Below are positions 1 through 8,731 of a DNA stretch of 64,000 nucleotides, in pieces. Numbering within the stretch: position 1 is the first letter of the stretch; each line of letters begins with the position of its first letter. This DNA comes from an uncultured Lachnospiraceae bacterium (GTDB lineage: Bacteria > Bacillota > Clostridia > Lachnospirales > Lachnospiraceae): positions 36,400-100,399 of the forward strand of contig CAJUDM010000016.1 in NCBI GenBank assembly GCA_910584915.1, given 5' to 3'. Under the pieces are notes generated by a model. It was given only the letters and a program-made list of their open reading frames with translations, did not search any database and had not been told where the DNA came from. The position numbers and the translations under genes are program-made.

Positions 1-516
1 CCCATTTTCTTCCAATACAGTTTCATCTATTTCTTCTATTTCACCACCTTCTCTCTCCCTCAATTCCTCCAACATCTCCAAAATTTCTTCATCTGATGTC
101 AACTCATATCCTTTTTCCAGTACTGTAATCGCCTCATCCTCATTACCCAATCCGACATACGCCTCTGCCGCACCTATATACGCATCTACACTCATCGGGT
201 CAATCTCAATCGCCTTCGTAAACGCAACAACTGCCTGCTCGTAATCCATCTCATCCAGATAACGATTACCTAAATCCAACTGTTCCGCCAGACGCCTTGC
301 CGGAGCATTATGAAGCCAGACGCCAACAAAAACAGCAACCGCCGTCACAGCCATGATAACCGCAGCAATGATCCCCTTCCTAAATTTCTTTTGTCTATCT
401 GCACCCTCCTTCACTGAAACCGCACCAATGTTTGTTTCTTCCTCCACTTTCTCTCCACAATATGTACAAAATTCAGAATCCTTATCTATCTCATTCCCGC
501 AGTTCTTACAATACAT
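1..516 (-). CDS. Zinc-ribbon/TM/TPR protein, paralog A (C-terminus beyond window)
   Basis: The 172 visible codons begin with a zinc ribbon (CxxC pairs at C3/C6 and C17/C20), then a short linker, one membrane segment at about residues 47-68, and TPR helices at about 75-145 (LAEQLDLGNRYLDEMDYEQA, then AIEIDP). The reading frame stays open to base 1, so the C-terminus lies outside. It is almost identical to the gene at 674-1834 over the shared part, including the acidic linker, so the two arose by recent tandem duplication. The topology suggests a cytoplasmic zinc ribbon and an extracytoplasmic TPR domain. Function is unknown. The ATG follows a purine-rich GGGGGAGAAA site. Confidence 0.85.
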   Translation of the reverse strand, partial: MYCKNCGNEIDKDSEFCTYCGEKVEEETNIGAVSVKEGADRQKKFRKGIIAAVIMAVTAVAVFVGVWLHNAPARRLAEQLDLGNRYLDEMDYEQAVVAFTKAIEIDPMSVDAYIGAAEAYVGLGNEDEAITVLEKGYELTSDEEILEMLEELREREGGEIEEIDETVLEENG

Positions 517-673
517 TTTCTCCCCCAGTCCTTTTATCTTTTTAGTCTGCTCTATCCTTTATTTTTCTCTATTTTACCAGGCAATAGCACAAGCCCTATA
601 ATATAAACGTTTCTTTTATATTTTCCTATTGCATTTTCTGAATATAAATCCACATCCATGATAATGTATTCCG

Positions 674-1834
674 TTATTGGTTACTTGCCAAATCACTACT
701 TCTCATCCCAATACTACATAATACATTATCATGAAAACCTATCGTTAATTCATATTGTATTTCTTCCCACTGCAAATCTACATAATAAATATTTTCTTGC
801 CAATCTCTGTCTAGATCATCATCAAATTTTCCACATTCTCCGACTCCATATTGTGACTCAAACATAAGCCATTTATCTTCTGTTTCTTCCATAGCCTCAA
901 TTAATTGCCGAATACCCAGAATATCCAAAACTTCTTCATAATATGTTACATTAGGAATTATTTCCCCTTTATATAAAGGAAATTCACTTACAGCAGCCAC
1001 TTCTCTACCAGAAGCATTCACCTCTATTGAAATGCTCGAACCGCTAATCTCATAGCCTACTAACCACCAATCTACAGTATTCTCCTGCTGATGATAGAAT
1101 AACTCAATCCTTTCTCCTGTATTCTCCATCATTTCTCCAGAATTTCTATAGTAATACCATTCTGCCATAGGATTATTGAGCATATTGGGCATCACAGCTG
1201 CCGCTGCCTGTTCAACATCATCCAAATGATCCCCATCCATCACACTATACCCGGCAATCGTAAAATCCTCCGGTGAAAACCCGAGTTCAAAATAAGGAAG
1301 CTCATCCTCCCCATCTTCTTCCGATATGGCTTCATCCATTTCTCCCGTTTCACCACCTTCTCTTTCCCTGCTCTCCCTCAATTCCTCCAACATCTCTAAT
1401 ATTTTTTCATCAGACGTCAACTCATACCCTTTTTCCAATATTAGAATCGCCTCATCCTCATTACCCAGTCCAACATAAGCCTCCGCTGCACCCATATACG
1501 CATCCACACTCATCGGATCTATCTCAATCGCCTTCGTAAATGCAACTACCGCCTGCTCATAATCCATCTCATCCAGATAGCGATTACCTAAATCCAACTG
1601 CTCTGCCAAGCACCTTGCCGGAACATTATGAAGCCAGACGCCAACAAAAACGGCAAGCACCATCACAGCTATGATAACTGCGACAATAATACCCTTCTTA
1701 AATTTCTTTTGCCTGTCTGTATTCTCCTTCACTGAAACCGCATCAATGTTTGTTTCTTTCTCCACACTCTCTCCGCAATATGTACAAAATTCAGAATCCT
1801 TATCTATCTCATTCCCGCAGTTCTTACAATACAT
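674..1834 (-). CDS. Zinc-ribbon/TM/TPR protein, paralog B
   Basis: A 386-residue protein with an N-terminal zinc ribbon (C3, C6, C17, C20), a membrane segment near 47-68, TPR units near 75-145, an acidic Glu/Asp linker near 150-175 and a C-terminal globular domain that starts around ELGFSPEDFTIAGYSVMDG. The same C-terminal domain closes the paralog at 19569-20642. The C-terminal domain is not one I recognise. The gene lies 124 bp downstream of the zinc-ribbon kinase on the same strand and shares the MYCxNCG zinc-ribbon start with it, so an accessory or sensor role in the same system is plausible but unproven. Confidence 0.85.
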   Translation of the reverse strand: MYCKNCGNEIDKDSEFCTYCGESVEKETNIDAVSVKENTDRQKKFKKGIIVAVIIAVMVLAVFVGVWLHNVPARCLAEQLDLGNRYLDEMDYEQAVVAFTKAIEIDPMSVDAYMGAAEAYVGLGNEDEAILILEKGYELTSDEKILEMLEELRESREREGGETGEMDEAISEEDGEDELPYFELGFSPEDFTIAGYSVMDGDHLDDVEQAAAAVMPNMLNNPMAEWYYYRNSGEMMENTGERIELFYHQQENTVDWWLVGYEISGSSISIEVNASGREVAAVSEFPLYKGEIIPNVTYYEEVLDILGIRQLIEAMEETEDKWLMFESQYGVGECGKFDDDLDRDWQENIYYVDLQWEEIQYELTIGFHDNVLCSIGMRSSDLASNQ

Positions 1835-1958
1835 TTTCTCTCTCCTTCATACCTCCCCTTATTTATCCTATATATCCTCATGTATTCCCACATACTCCAA
1901 CCCATCTTCAGCATATTCCCCGCCGCATAATTCACCACTTTAAATACCATCCCGCACA

Positions 1959-4652
1959 TCACAGCCAATTCTCATTCTTCAGATCCTGCATCAGATTATC
2001 CAACATCTGCATCTCCTGATCATCCGCATTCCCACCATAGAGCTCCTTCGCCATATCGTAATACTCCTTCATCTGCTGATAATCTCGCTCCTCGTTCTCC
2101 TTATTCTGCTGTTTATCCGCCTCCAGATAGGCAAGCCGTTTATAGCCGATATAATTATCCGGATATTTCTCCACCATTTCCGTCAATATCTCTTCTGCTT
2201 TATTAAAATCGCCCGTCTGCTCATACAGGATCCCGATATTTTCCATCATCTGTCTGGTGGAGTATCCGTTTTCATATAAAAACTCAAACTTCGAGACAGC
2301 CTTTTCATAATACTCCCCTCTTCTTCCTTCATCTGCTTCCGCTTTCCTGACATAGACGTCCGCAAGGCGTTCGCTGATATTCATGGCAGACGCCGCGCCT
2401 CCCGCCCTGTTCTCCTCCTGCTCCAAAAGCTCTATCTCCTGATCGATATAGTCTGTCCCCAACTGACAGTAAACCTTATCACACAGCAATACCGCCCTCT
2501 TCCTCAGACTATCGTCTTCCGTAAAAGCGATGGCTTTCAGCAGATGTTCCTTTGCCGCTTCGTTTTCTCCCTTTGCAAAAAGGATCTCTCCCTGCACCAT
2601 ATATATGGAATCTTCCCCCAGATAAAGGGTGATTGCATGATCCAAAGCCTGCTCCGCCTTTGCGATTTCTCCCTGTTTTGCCAAGGCGATCGCATAGTCT
2701 CTGTAATATAGACTGTTTTTATCATACTTTTCTATTGCTTTTTCCAGATATAATTCCGCATCGGAATAATCCTCTTTCTCGATATAGCAATTCCCGAGTA
2801 TATAATAGATATCACCCAGTCCATATTGATCTTCTTCACTTTCTACCTTATAATCAGGATTCTCCAACACATCCACTGCATAGGAGATACACTCCTCAAA
2901 ATCCCCCATCCCATACAGCCTGAGAACCTCCGAGCTGTAGGCTTCTATCCTCTCCGGCATGTCTTCCATCGCATCGGTCAGAATTAACGACGCCTCTCCA
3001 AAATTCCCCGCTTCTATATACTCCTTCGCCTGCACCATATTTCGGTTATAATTTGTATTCCTCTCTTTCTGCCGGATCCCAAAGCCGCTTCCCCATACAA
3101 AAGCTCCCACTATCAAAAACACAGCGGAAATAAGCTTTAAAATCCTGCGCCTTCTCTGATAGGCACGATACTCGGAATCCAACTCATAGATATGCTGCAA
3201 CGCATGCAAAAACTGACCACCATTCTGATAGCGGTCTTTCGGATCAAGTTCCGTCATTTTGTTTATGATCAGTGCAAAACCTTCGCTGATTGCAATATTA
3301 ATGCGGTCTATCGGAATTCGCTTTTCAAAATCTACAGACGGCTCTATACCCGTCAGCAAAAAGTACAGAGTAATGCCGAGACTGTATATATCCGATCTTG
3401 TGTCTATTCCCTTTCCGATATATTGCGTATATTTCGATGCACTTCCAACCGCTGCGCCCGTCCGGTCACCGCCTTGATATGATGGCAGTTCTTCCCCAGA
3501 AAGACTTTGACTTTCCACCTCCGTCCTGTCGCCAAACAGATTTTCCGTCAGAACCTCCGTAACATCGCTCTTATTCCCCGCCAATACCTCTGTTGTATTA
3601 TTCTTATTCCCTGCTAATACCTCTGTCGCGTTATTCAGATTTTCCGGCAATATTTCCGTAGTTCCATCAAAATCTGCGGACAATATTTCCGTAGCGTCAC
3701 CTGGATTGCCCGGCAACCTTTCAGTGACATCACCCAAAACAGTCGACAGCCTTTCAGTGACACCACTCAAATCAGTCGATAATATCTCTGCAGCGCCGTT
3801 CAGATCATTCATCAATACCTCTGTCTCATCCCCCCGGCTATCCCTCAATACCCCCGTCGCATCATCTGCGCTTTCCGACAGCTTTCTGGTATAATTCTGC
3901 GTAAGCCTCCTGTACAGCACAGGATCCCTGTACTGCTCCGGCGGGGAAAAACCGGCGCTGATGCCGACCGCCGACTCCATAGTTCCCCCCATTGCAAGGG
4001 AAATATTAAAATCGATCAGGCAGACGTCCCCGTCCTGTGTCAGCATAATATTGGCAGGCTTAATATCACTGTGAACGATCGGTGGTTTCTGGCTATGCAA
4101 ATATTTGAGGGCCTCCCCCAACTGTTCCGCCCACTTTTTCACCTGTTTCTGAGAAAACCGCCCGTGTCTCTTTACCGCCTCATCCAGATTCTCCCCATGG
4201 ATGAAATCCATCACTGTATACACAGCGTTTTCCGTCTCAATAAAATCATAGACCCGCGGTAAATTCGGATGCTTTAACCCTTTCAGGATATCTGCTTCCT
4301 GCCGTATCTGAAGCTTTCCGCAGACTTCGTCCTTTATTTTTTTCACGACCACATCTGCCTGAAGCCGCAGATGTCTCGCCTGATAGACGATACCGCCGCC
4401 GCCGGAGCCTATCTCCCCGATGATCTCATAGGTATCCCCCAATACCATTCCCGCTTTCAGAGGCATTCCCAGTTCATGTTCATCAGAATCAGCTCTTTTT
4501 GTCTGATACTCTAATATCTCGGTCTCATCACCAAGCGACTGCATATCTAACACCAGCGTCTTTTCTCCGTTTTTCTCACCAATCTTGGCTCCGCAATATG
4601 TACAAAACCTGACGTCTTCCTCTAACTCTTTTCCGCAATTTTCGCAATACAT
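1959..4652 (-). CDS. Zinc-ribbon Ser/Thr protein kinase with TPR repeats and TE[VI]L repeat insert
   Basis: Hanks-type kinase. From the ATG at 4652 the order is: zinc ribbon (MYCENCG, FCTYCG), a DETEIL motif, then the kinase domain with a Gly-rich loop (GEIGSGGGGIVYQA, about 79-93), VVVKK lysine (about 104), HSDIKPAN catalytic loop (D196) and DFN in place of DFG (D214). A repeat insert of about 120 residues separates GFSPPEQY from DTRSDIYSLG. One membrane segment (LISAVFLIVGAFVWG) and C-terminal TPRs follow. The frame is open 5 codons further upstream, but the chosen ATG has GAGGG eight bases before it and matches the MYC start of the paralogs. It lies near FHA and PP2C genes. Substrates are unknown. 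Confidence 0.9.
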   Translation of the reverse strand: MYCENCGKELEEDVRFCTYCGAKIGEKNGEKTLVLDMQSLGDETEILEYQTKRADSDEHELGMPLKAGMVLGDTYEIIGEIGSGGGGIVYQARHLRLQADVVVKKIKDEVCGKLQIRQEADILKGLKHPNLPRVYDFIETENAVYTVMDFIHGENLDEAVKRHGRFSQKQVKKWAEQLGEALKYLHSQKPPIVHSDIKPANIMLTQDGDVCLIDFNISLAMGGTMESAVGISAGFSPPEQYRDPVLYRRLTQNYTRKLSESADDATGVLRDSRGDETEVLMNDLNGAAEILSTDLSGVTERLSTVLGDVTERLPGNPGDATEILSADFDGTTEILPENLNNATEVLAGNKNNTTEVLAGNKSDVTEVLTENLFGDRTEVESQSLSGEELPSYQGGDRTGAAVGSASKYTQYIGKGIDTRSDIYSLGITLYFLLTGIEPSVDFEKRIPIDRINIAISEGFALIINKMTELDPKDRYQNGGQFLHALQHIYELDSEYRAYQRRRRILKLISAVFLIVGAFVWGSGFGIRQKERNTNYNRNMVQAKEYIEAGNFGEASLILTDAMEDMPERIEAYSSEVLRLYGMGDFEECISYAVDVLENPDYKVESEEDQYGLGDIYYILGNCYIEKEDYSDAELYLEKAIEKYDKNSLYYRDYAIALAKQGEIAKAEQALDHAITLYLGEDSIYMVQGEILFAKGENEAAKEHLLKAIAFTEDDSLRKRAVLLCDKVYCQLGTDYIDQEIELLEQEENRAGGAASAMNISERLADVYVRKAEADEGRRGEYYEKAVSKFEFLYENGYSTRQMMENIGILYEQTGDFNKAEEILTEMVEKYPDNYIGYKRLAYLEADKQQNKENEERDYQQMKEYYDMAKELYGGNADDQEMQMLDNLMQDLKNENWL
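3490..3857 (-). repeat. Tandem 33-bp repeat encoding 11-residue TE[VI]L units inside the kinase
   Basis: Ten consecutive units of 11 residues (one of 12), then an eleventh partial unit. Examples are TEVLMNDLNGA, TERLPGNPGDA, TEILSADFDGT, TEILPENLNNA and TEVLAGNKNNT. Thr-Glu-[Val/Ile/Arg]-Leu is kept while the other seven positions vary and are rich in Asn, Asp and Gly. The first unit reads TGVL and the third AEIL. The array sits between the activation segment and helix F of the kinase, where Hanks kinases normally have only a short loop. A lone DETEIL motif lies before the kinase domain. The repeated Thr looks like a candidate phosphoacceptor; that is inference. Confidence 0.9.
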
Positions 4653-4751
4653 TTTCTGCGCCCTCATACTGCCTGTTTATCTGTCAGTTTAAATTCATAT
4701 AATTATCTCATTTTTAAAATATTTTTCCGACTAAATCTTCTGTGAGATATT

Positions 4752-5903
4752 CTATTCCTCTATCCATGGACCATAGACATATTCAACATCCTCTCCATCC
4801 ACTTGAGTAGCTTGCCACCCTGTTTCACTTCCGTCATCGTAAAACCAATTATTTTCACCACTCCCGACAACTTTTCTATCCTTCGCAACATATCTATTTT
4901 CTATTTTCAAATACCTCCACCAATCAAACCAGTCAAATATATCCATATAATGCGTTTGTTGAACGTTTCCATCCACATAGCCATCTTTAAAATCACTGAC
5001 TATTATGTCTCTATTAATGCCATTTCCTGTATTTTCAATCCCACCATCCATTCCATGATTTGTATAAGACCCCCCTCTTATATACATCAGCACACCAGGA
5101 CCATTCGGCATCCCATTCTTCCATTCCCCTTCATATTTTTTAAATTCCAAAATACCTGTTTCATCATCATTGCCATCAATAACATACCAGCTTCCCGTCG
5201 TCTCATAACTGTTGTCCGTCTTTTCACCAAAGAAGAAATAATCATAATACATATCTAAGACAATCCCATTTTCCACATCTCCTGTCGGACTATAGGAACC
5301 CTCAATTTCTATCAGCCCTTCTTCCCAGACATAATTTATAATAGCCTCGTCCTCTTCGCCCGCCTCCAGTTTTTCATACAGAGGCTTTAGTGCTGCTTCT
5401 GCTTTTTTCCTTTCCTCCGCTTCCTGCTTCGCTTTTTCTTCCGCTTTTTTCTGTTCTTCTATTTCTTTTTCAATTCTGTCTATTTCGATCTGCTTATCTT
5501 TTAACTTTTCCGCCATGTTTACATCTGTAACATTTTCTATCCCTTGCTCTAAAACTGCTTTCGCACTCTCAAAATCTTCGAGTCCAATGTATGCATCTGC
5601 AGCCCCCAAATACGCATCCGTATTCGTCGGGTCTATCTCTATTGCTTTTGTAAAAGCCACCACGGCCTGTTCATAATCCATTTCATCCAGATAACGGTTC
5701 CCCAAGTCGAGCTGCTCTGCCAGACGTTTTGCCGGCGCGTTATAGATATTGACTCCGATAATAACAGCAAACACTATAAGTATTGCCGTCATCGATACTA
5801 TAACTGTTCTCTTAGTTTTTTCTGCTCTGTATTCCTTTGTACCCCTCTGCACATCTGCCAGAACTCCCTCGGTATTTTCTTTCTCATTTCTTTCGTGGTG
5901 CAT
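4752..5903 (-). CDS. TM/TPR/coiled-coil protein with MORN-like motif
   Basis: A 383-residue paralog of the zinc-ribbon/TPR family that lacks the zinc ribbon. It has a charged N-terminus, a membrane segment (VIVSMTAILIVFAVIIGVNI), TPR helices carrying the same LAEQLDLGNRYLDEMDYEQA block as the neighbours, and a Lys/Glu-rich coiled coil (about 150-190). The C-terminal domain contains a MORN-type motif (YEGEWKNGMPNGPG). The start at 5903 has GGAGG six bases upstream; the frame is open 14 codons further but without a ribosome site. It lies 99 bp upstream of the kinase, same strand. Function is unknown. Confidence 0.85.
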   Translation of the reverse strand: MHHERNEKENTEGVLADVQRGTKEYRAEKTKRTVIVSMTAILIVFAVIIGVNIYNAPAKRLAEQLDLGNRYLDEMDYEQAVVAFTKAIEIDPTNTDAYLGAADAYIGLEDFESAKAVLEQGIENVTDVNMAEKLKDKQIEIDRIEKEIEEQKKAEEKAKQEAEERKKAEAALKPLYEKLEAGEEDEAIINYVWEEGLIEIEGSYSPTGDVENGIVLDMYYDYFFFGEKTDNSYETTGSWYVIDGNDDETGILEFKKYEGEWKNGMPNGPGVLMYIRGGSYTNHGMDGGIENTGNGINRDIIVSDFKDGYVDGNVQQTHYMDIFDWFDWWRYLKIENRYVAKDRKVVGSGENNWFYDDGSETGWQATQVDGEDVEYVYGPWIEE

Positions 5904-5984
5904 TTCTGTCCTCCAAATATATTTTTTACAATCCCATCTCCCCATGCTATAATAAAATCACTTTTATAAAAGGAGTAACCTTCT

Positions 5985-6461
5985 ATGTCTCTGCACATTA
6001 TCCATATATCTATCCTCTTTACCTTTTATATCATCGGAGCCTTTTCCACCACCGACATCCTAAGACTGTCAAAGGGCAACACAATTTCTGTCTCTGCCCC
6101 CGACTGCCATTGCCCTGTCTGCGGTAATAAAATCCCGTTATATGACCAGATTCCGATACTTTCCTATTTTATAAATCATCAAAAATGCCGGTTTTGCGGC
6201 TCAAAAATCCCTCCATCAGAATTGATTTTGGAGCTTTTTGTATTCTTCCTACTATCCTTTACCTCTGTTATTTCAGATTTTTCCTACAGCGGATTTTTTC
6301 TCTGCCTTCTTTTTTACCAGCTCACAAAAATAATCTCTCTTTTAATAATGAAGCCTCGAAAAAACAGCTTCCTGAAAAATCTTTTTCTGTCTTTATTGCA
6401 CAACATCCTGCTTTTTTCACTTCTCTTTTTCCTGTTTTTTCTGGAACATCTTATTGTCTGA
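5985..6461 (+). CDS. Stand-alone prepilin-peptidase N-terminal (zinc/methylation) domain protein
   Basis: 158 residues. A hydrophobic N-terminal helix is followed by the cytoplasmic cysteine motif of type IV prepilin peptidases (CPVCGNKIPLYDQIPILSYF, then CRFCGSKIPP), then two or three more hydrophobic segments. This corresponds to the DiS_P_DiS domain (PF06750 family from memory), which in classical PilD precedes the aspartyl protease. The protease domain with its TD and GxGD aspartates is absent; it is encoded separately at 10058-10711 on the other strand. AAGGAG lies nine bases before the ATG. Its end overlaps the end of the convergent PP2C gene by 11 bp. A partner role for the Tad peptidase is inferred. 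Confidence 0.75.
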   Translation: MSLHIIHISILFTFYIIGAFSTTDILRLSKGNTISVSAPDCHCPVCGNKIPLYDQIPILSYFINHQKCRFCGSKIPPSELILELFVFFLLSFTSVISDFSYSGFFLCLLFYQLTKIISLLIMKPRKNSFLKNLFLSLLHNILLFSLLFFLFFLEHLIV

Positions 6462-7215
6462 ACAACTTTTTACGCTCCCTGATTTCAGATTCCTCCGCCA
6501 TAATGATTCCCATCGAAACGTTGTCACTCTCTCCACGTGTGATCATTCTTTTGATCAGTTGATCGGAAACTTCCGATAAATCCGTTTTTTCTCTATAATT
6601 CACATAGATTTCCTCCACATCCCTCTCCGTCAGCAGATGATACCCTCCATCTGAACAAAACAGAAACATATCCCCCTCCTGAAAAACACCCTTCGCTTCG
6701 GAAAACCAAAGTTTTTCCGCTTTCCCCATATAATTTGCAAGATAATTTTTCATCTCTCCATTTTTAAAGCCTGTCACGACAGCATCTGTGGTAAGCTGTT
6801 CCAACTTATAGCGATACTTATAGATCCTGCTGTCCCCAACCTGCACAATATAATAATTTTTTCGGATGATCATGATCAACGACAATGTCGTACCGGTGTG
6901 TATATTTTCACACAAACTTATATTTCGCACCCTGATATTCCATTCCTCAACCCCATCCAGCAAGTGTGCATAGAGTATTTCTGTTTCTATCTCTTCGATA
7001 TCAATCCAGAGCGATATTTCTTCAAACCATTCTTCTACTCCTCGAATCACTGATTGAGAAGCCATCTCCCCATGTTCCAGTCCTCCCACGCCGTCGCAGA
7101 CCGCTCCCAGTGCAAAATAGAAACCGTTTTGTTCCATACACCGAAAAAACACCGCATCCTGATTTATTTTTCTTACCGCTCCTGTATCAGATATGCATCC
7201 CCCGTTTAATCTCAT
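6451..7215 (-). CDS. PP2C-family Ser/Thr protein phosphatase
   Basis: 254 residues with the PP2C metal-site motifs in order: DTGAVRKINQDA (D20), VCDGVGGLEHGEMAS (D41-G42), VGDSRIYKYR, FLFCSDGG and ESDNVSMGII. This is the PstP/Stp class that reverses Hanks-kinase phosphorylation. The ATG at 7215 lies 14 bp after the FHA-gene stop and has an AGGGGAAATT site; the frame could extend to a TTG inside the FHA gene. It is the last gene of the Tad operon. The pairing with the kinase at 1959-4652 and the FHA protein is inferred from proximity. Confidence 0.92.
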   Translation of the reverse strand: MRLNGGCISDTGAVRKINQDAVFFRCMEQNGFYFALGAVCDGVGGLEHGEMASQSVIRGVEEWFEEISLWIDIEEIETEILYAHLLDGVEEWNIRVRNISLCENIHTGTTLSLIMIIRKNYYIVQVGDSRIYKYRYKLEQLTTDAVVTGFKNGEMKNYLANYMGKAEKLWFSEAKGVFQEGDMFLFCSDGGYHLLTERDVEEIYVNYREKTDLSEVSDQLIKRMITRGESDNVSMGIIMAEESEIRERKKLFRQ

Positions 7216-7229
7216 AATTTCCCCTGTAT

Positions 7230-8699
7230 CTATAAATTTACCCGATATCGAACGGGACAACTGGTGGCAAACGCTACCTCATCTTCATTTTTTAACAAAT
7301 ACGGATGGTTAGGTATCAGTTTCTGACCATTCAGAGAAGTATGATTCGCCGAACCAAGATCGATCAAATAAAAATTGTCTCCGTTCCTTTCTATTCTCGC
7401 ATGCATCCTTCCGATCCTTCTCAGTTCACTGCCGAATGCCACATCCGGCTTTGCCGAATCTGCTGAAATTCTTCCCAGGGTAATAAAAGGTTTCTCAAAC
7501 CCCAGTTCAATCCTTGCCGGTGCCCCCTGGACAACCCCTCCTGTCAATTCCAGATATCCGCCTGAAACCTGCACGCTATCATCATAGATTTCTGTCGTTT
7601 CGGTTTTTATTACCGGCATATATCCCGCCGAAAAATCTCTCTGAACAAAATTCTGCGGTAATTGTTGCATATTCTGCGACGAAAAACTTACAACACTTTG
7701 TCCTTGCTTTATTTCCGAAACATCCTTTGTTTCGGCTTTCAATTCTTTCTTCTTTCTGCCCAGAAAGCCTTTTCCCTTTTCACCTGCGGCTACTTTTTCC
7801 TTTGCGTGCTTTGGCGGTTTTTCCTTCCTTTTTTTCTTATCTTCACCAAACAGCGCTTTGATTACTTCATCATCGCTGCTATACGGATCCGATTCTAATG
7901 GAATCACTCCCGGCAATATATCATTATCTTCTGACTTTTTCTTCTTTTTATCTCCACTTCCAAACAGCCCTTTTCTCTTTCCCTTCTCCTCCTGTTCCGA
8001 AACAGGCACTGCCATTTTCTGCTTTAGGACAGACTCTTCCATTCCCTGCTGTCTGTTATTTTCGGAAACGCTTATTACAGGCGCCACCCTCCGTTCTGTC
8101 TCTCTCTGCTGCTCTCCGTTCCCTGCAGGCGCAATATTTCCCGATTTTCTGTTTTCTTCTTTTACCAGTAGATACAGATCAGCGAGGGTAACATCTCCCC
8201 TGTTAAAATACTGATACAGTTTCACCAGAAAACTGTTATCTCCCGTAACTGTCACATTGTTCAGCACTTCTTTAAAGAAACGAAGTATTTCATCATCCGT
8301 ATTGTGATAGGATTTCTCTGGTACATAGATAAAACTTACTTTCGTCATTTCTCTGTCCAGATATACATATGATTTATCGATGCATATACTGTGATAATCC
8401 AGAAACCAGTCTTTTCCTTTCAAAAACGGCTTTAACAGGCTTAAATACATTTCCACAAATTTCTCTTTCGACAGTATCAGGTCGCCACTATACCCCAACG
8501 CCATCGCATTGGTCAATTTATATTTCAAAATGCCTCTTTCATTGTGATATATCAAACTGAACGGGATCAGAAAATCAGGACGCTCATCTTCCAGCACATT
8601 TATCGCCATCTCATCCAATTCAGCTGAATCTTCCAAAGGAATATTAAGATAGTTTGCCTCCAAAGAACTTTCTTTATAAAAAATACTGCTGTCTATCAT
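7230..8699 (-). CDS. DUF6382-like N-domain plus C-terminal FHA domain protein
   Basis: 489 residues. The N-terminal part (about 1-190, including PFSLIYHNERGILKYKL and KDWFLDYHSICID) resembles the DUF6382 domain often joined to FHA in Firmicutes. A long Lys/Glu-rich disordered linker (about 200-350) follows. The C-terminal FHA domain (about 400-489) shows LGR, GRMHARI and IDLGSANHTSLNG. The Ser of the usual SRxHA motif is Gly, so phosphothreonine affinity should be tested. The ATG at 8699 has a very strong GGGGGAGCGGAG site; an upstream ATG at 8732 overlaps the previous stop. It lies directly upstream of PP2C and is probably the phosphothreonine reader for the kinase in this region. Confidence 0.88.
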   Translation of the reverse strand: MIDSSIFYKESSLEANYLNIPLEDSAELDEMAINVLEDERPDFLIPFSLIYHNERGILKYKLTNAMALGYSGDLILSKEKFVEMYLSLLKPFLKGKDWFLDYHSICIDKSYVYLDREMTKVSFIYVPEKSYHNTDDEILRFFKEVLNNVTVTGDNSFLVKLYQYFNRGDVTLADLYLLVKEENRKSGNIAPAGNGEQQRETERRVAPVISVSENNRQQGMEESVLKQKMAVPVSEQEEKGKRKGLFGSGDKKKKKSEDNDILPGVIPLESDPYSSDDEVIKALFGEDKKKRKEKPPKHAKEKVAAGEKGKGFLGRKKKELKAETKDVSEIKQGQSVVSFSSQNMQQLPQNFVQRDFSAGYMPVIKTETTEIYDDSVQVSGGYLELTGGVVQGAPARIELGFEKPFITLGRISADSAKPDVAFGSELRRIGRMHARIERNGDNFYLIDLGSANHTSLNGQKLIPNHPYLLKNEDEVAFATSCPVRYRVNL

Positions 8700-8731
8700 C
8701 TCCGCTCCCCCCTCTTTTGTTTTCATGGTCA

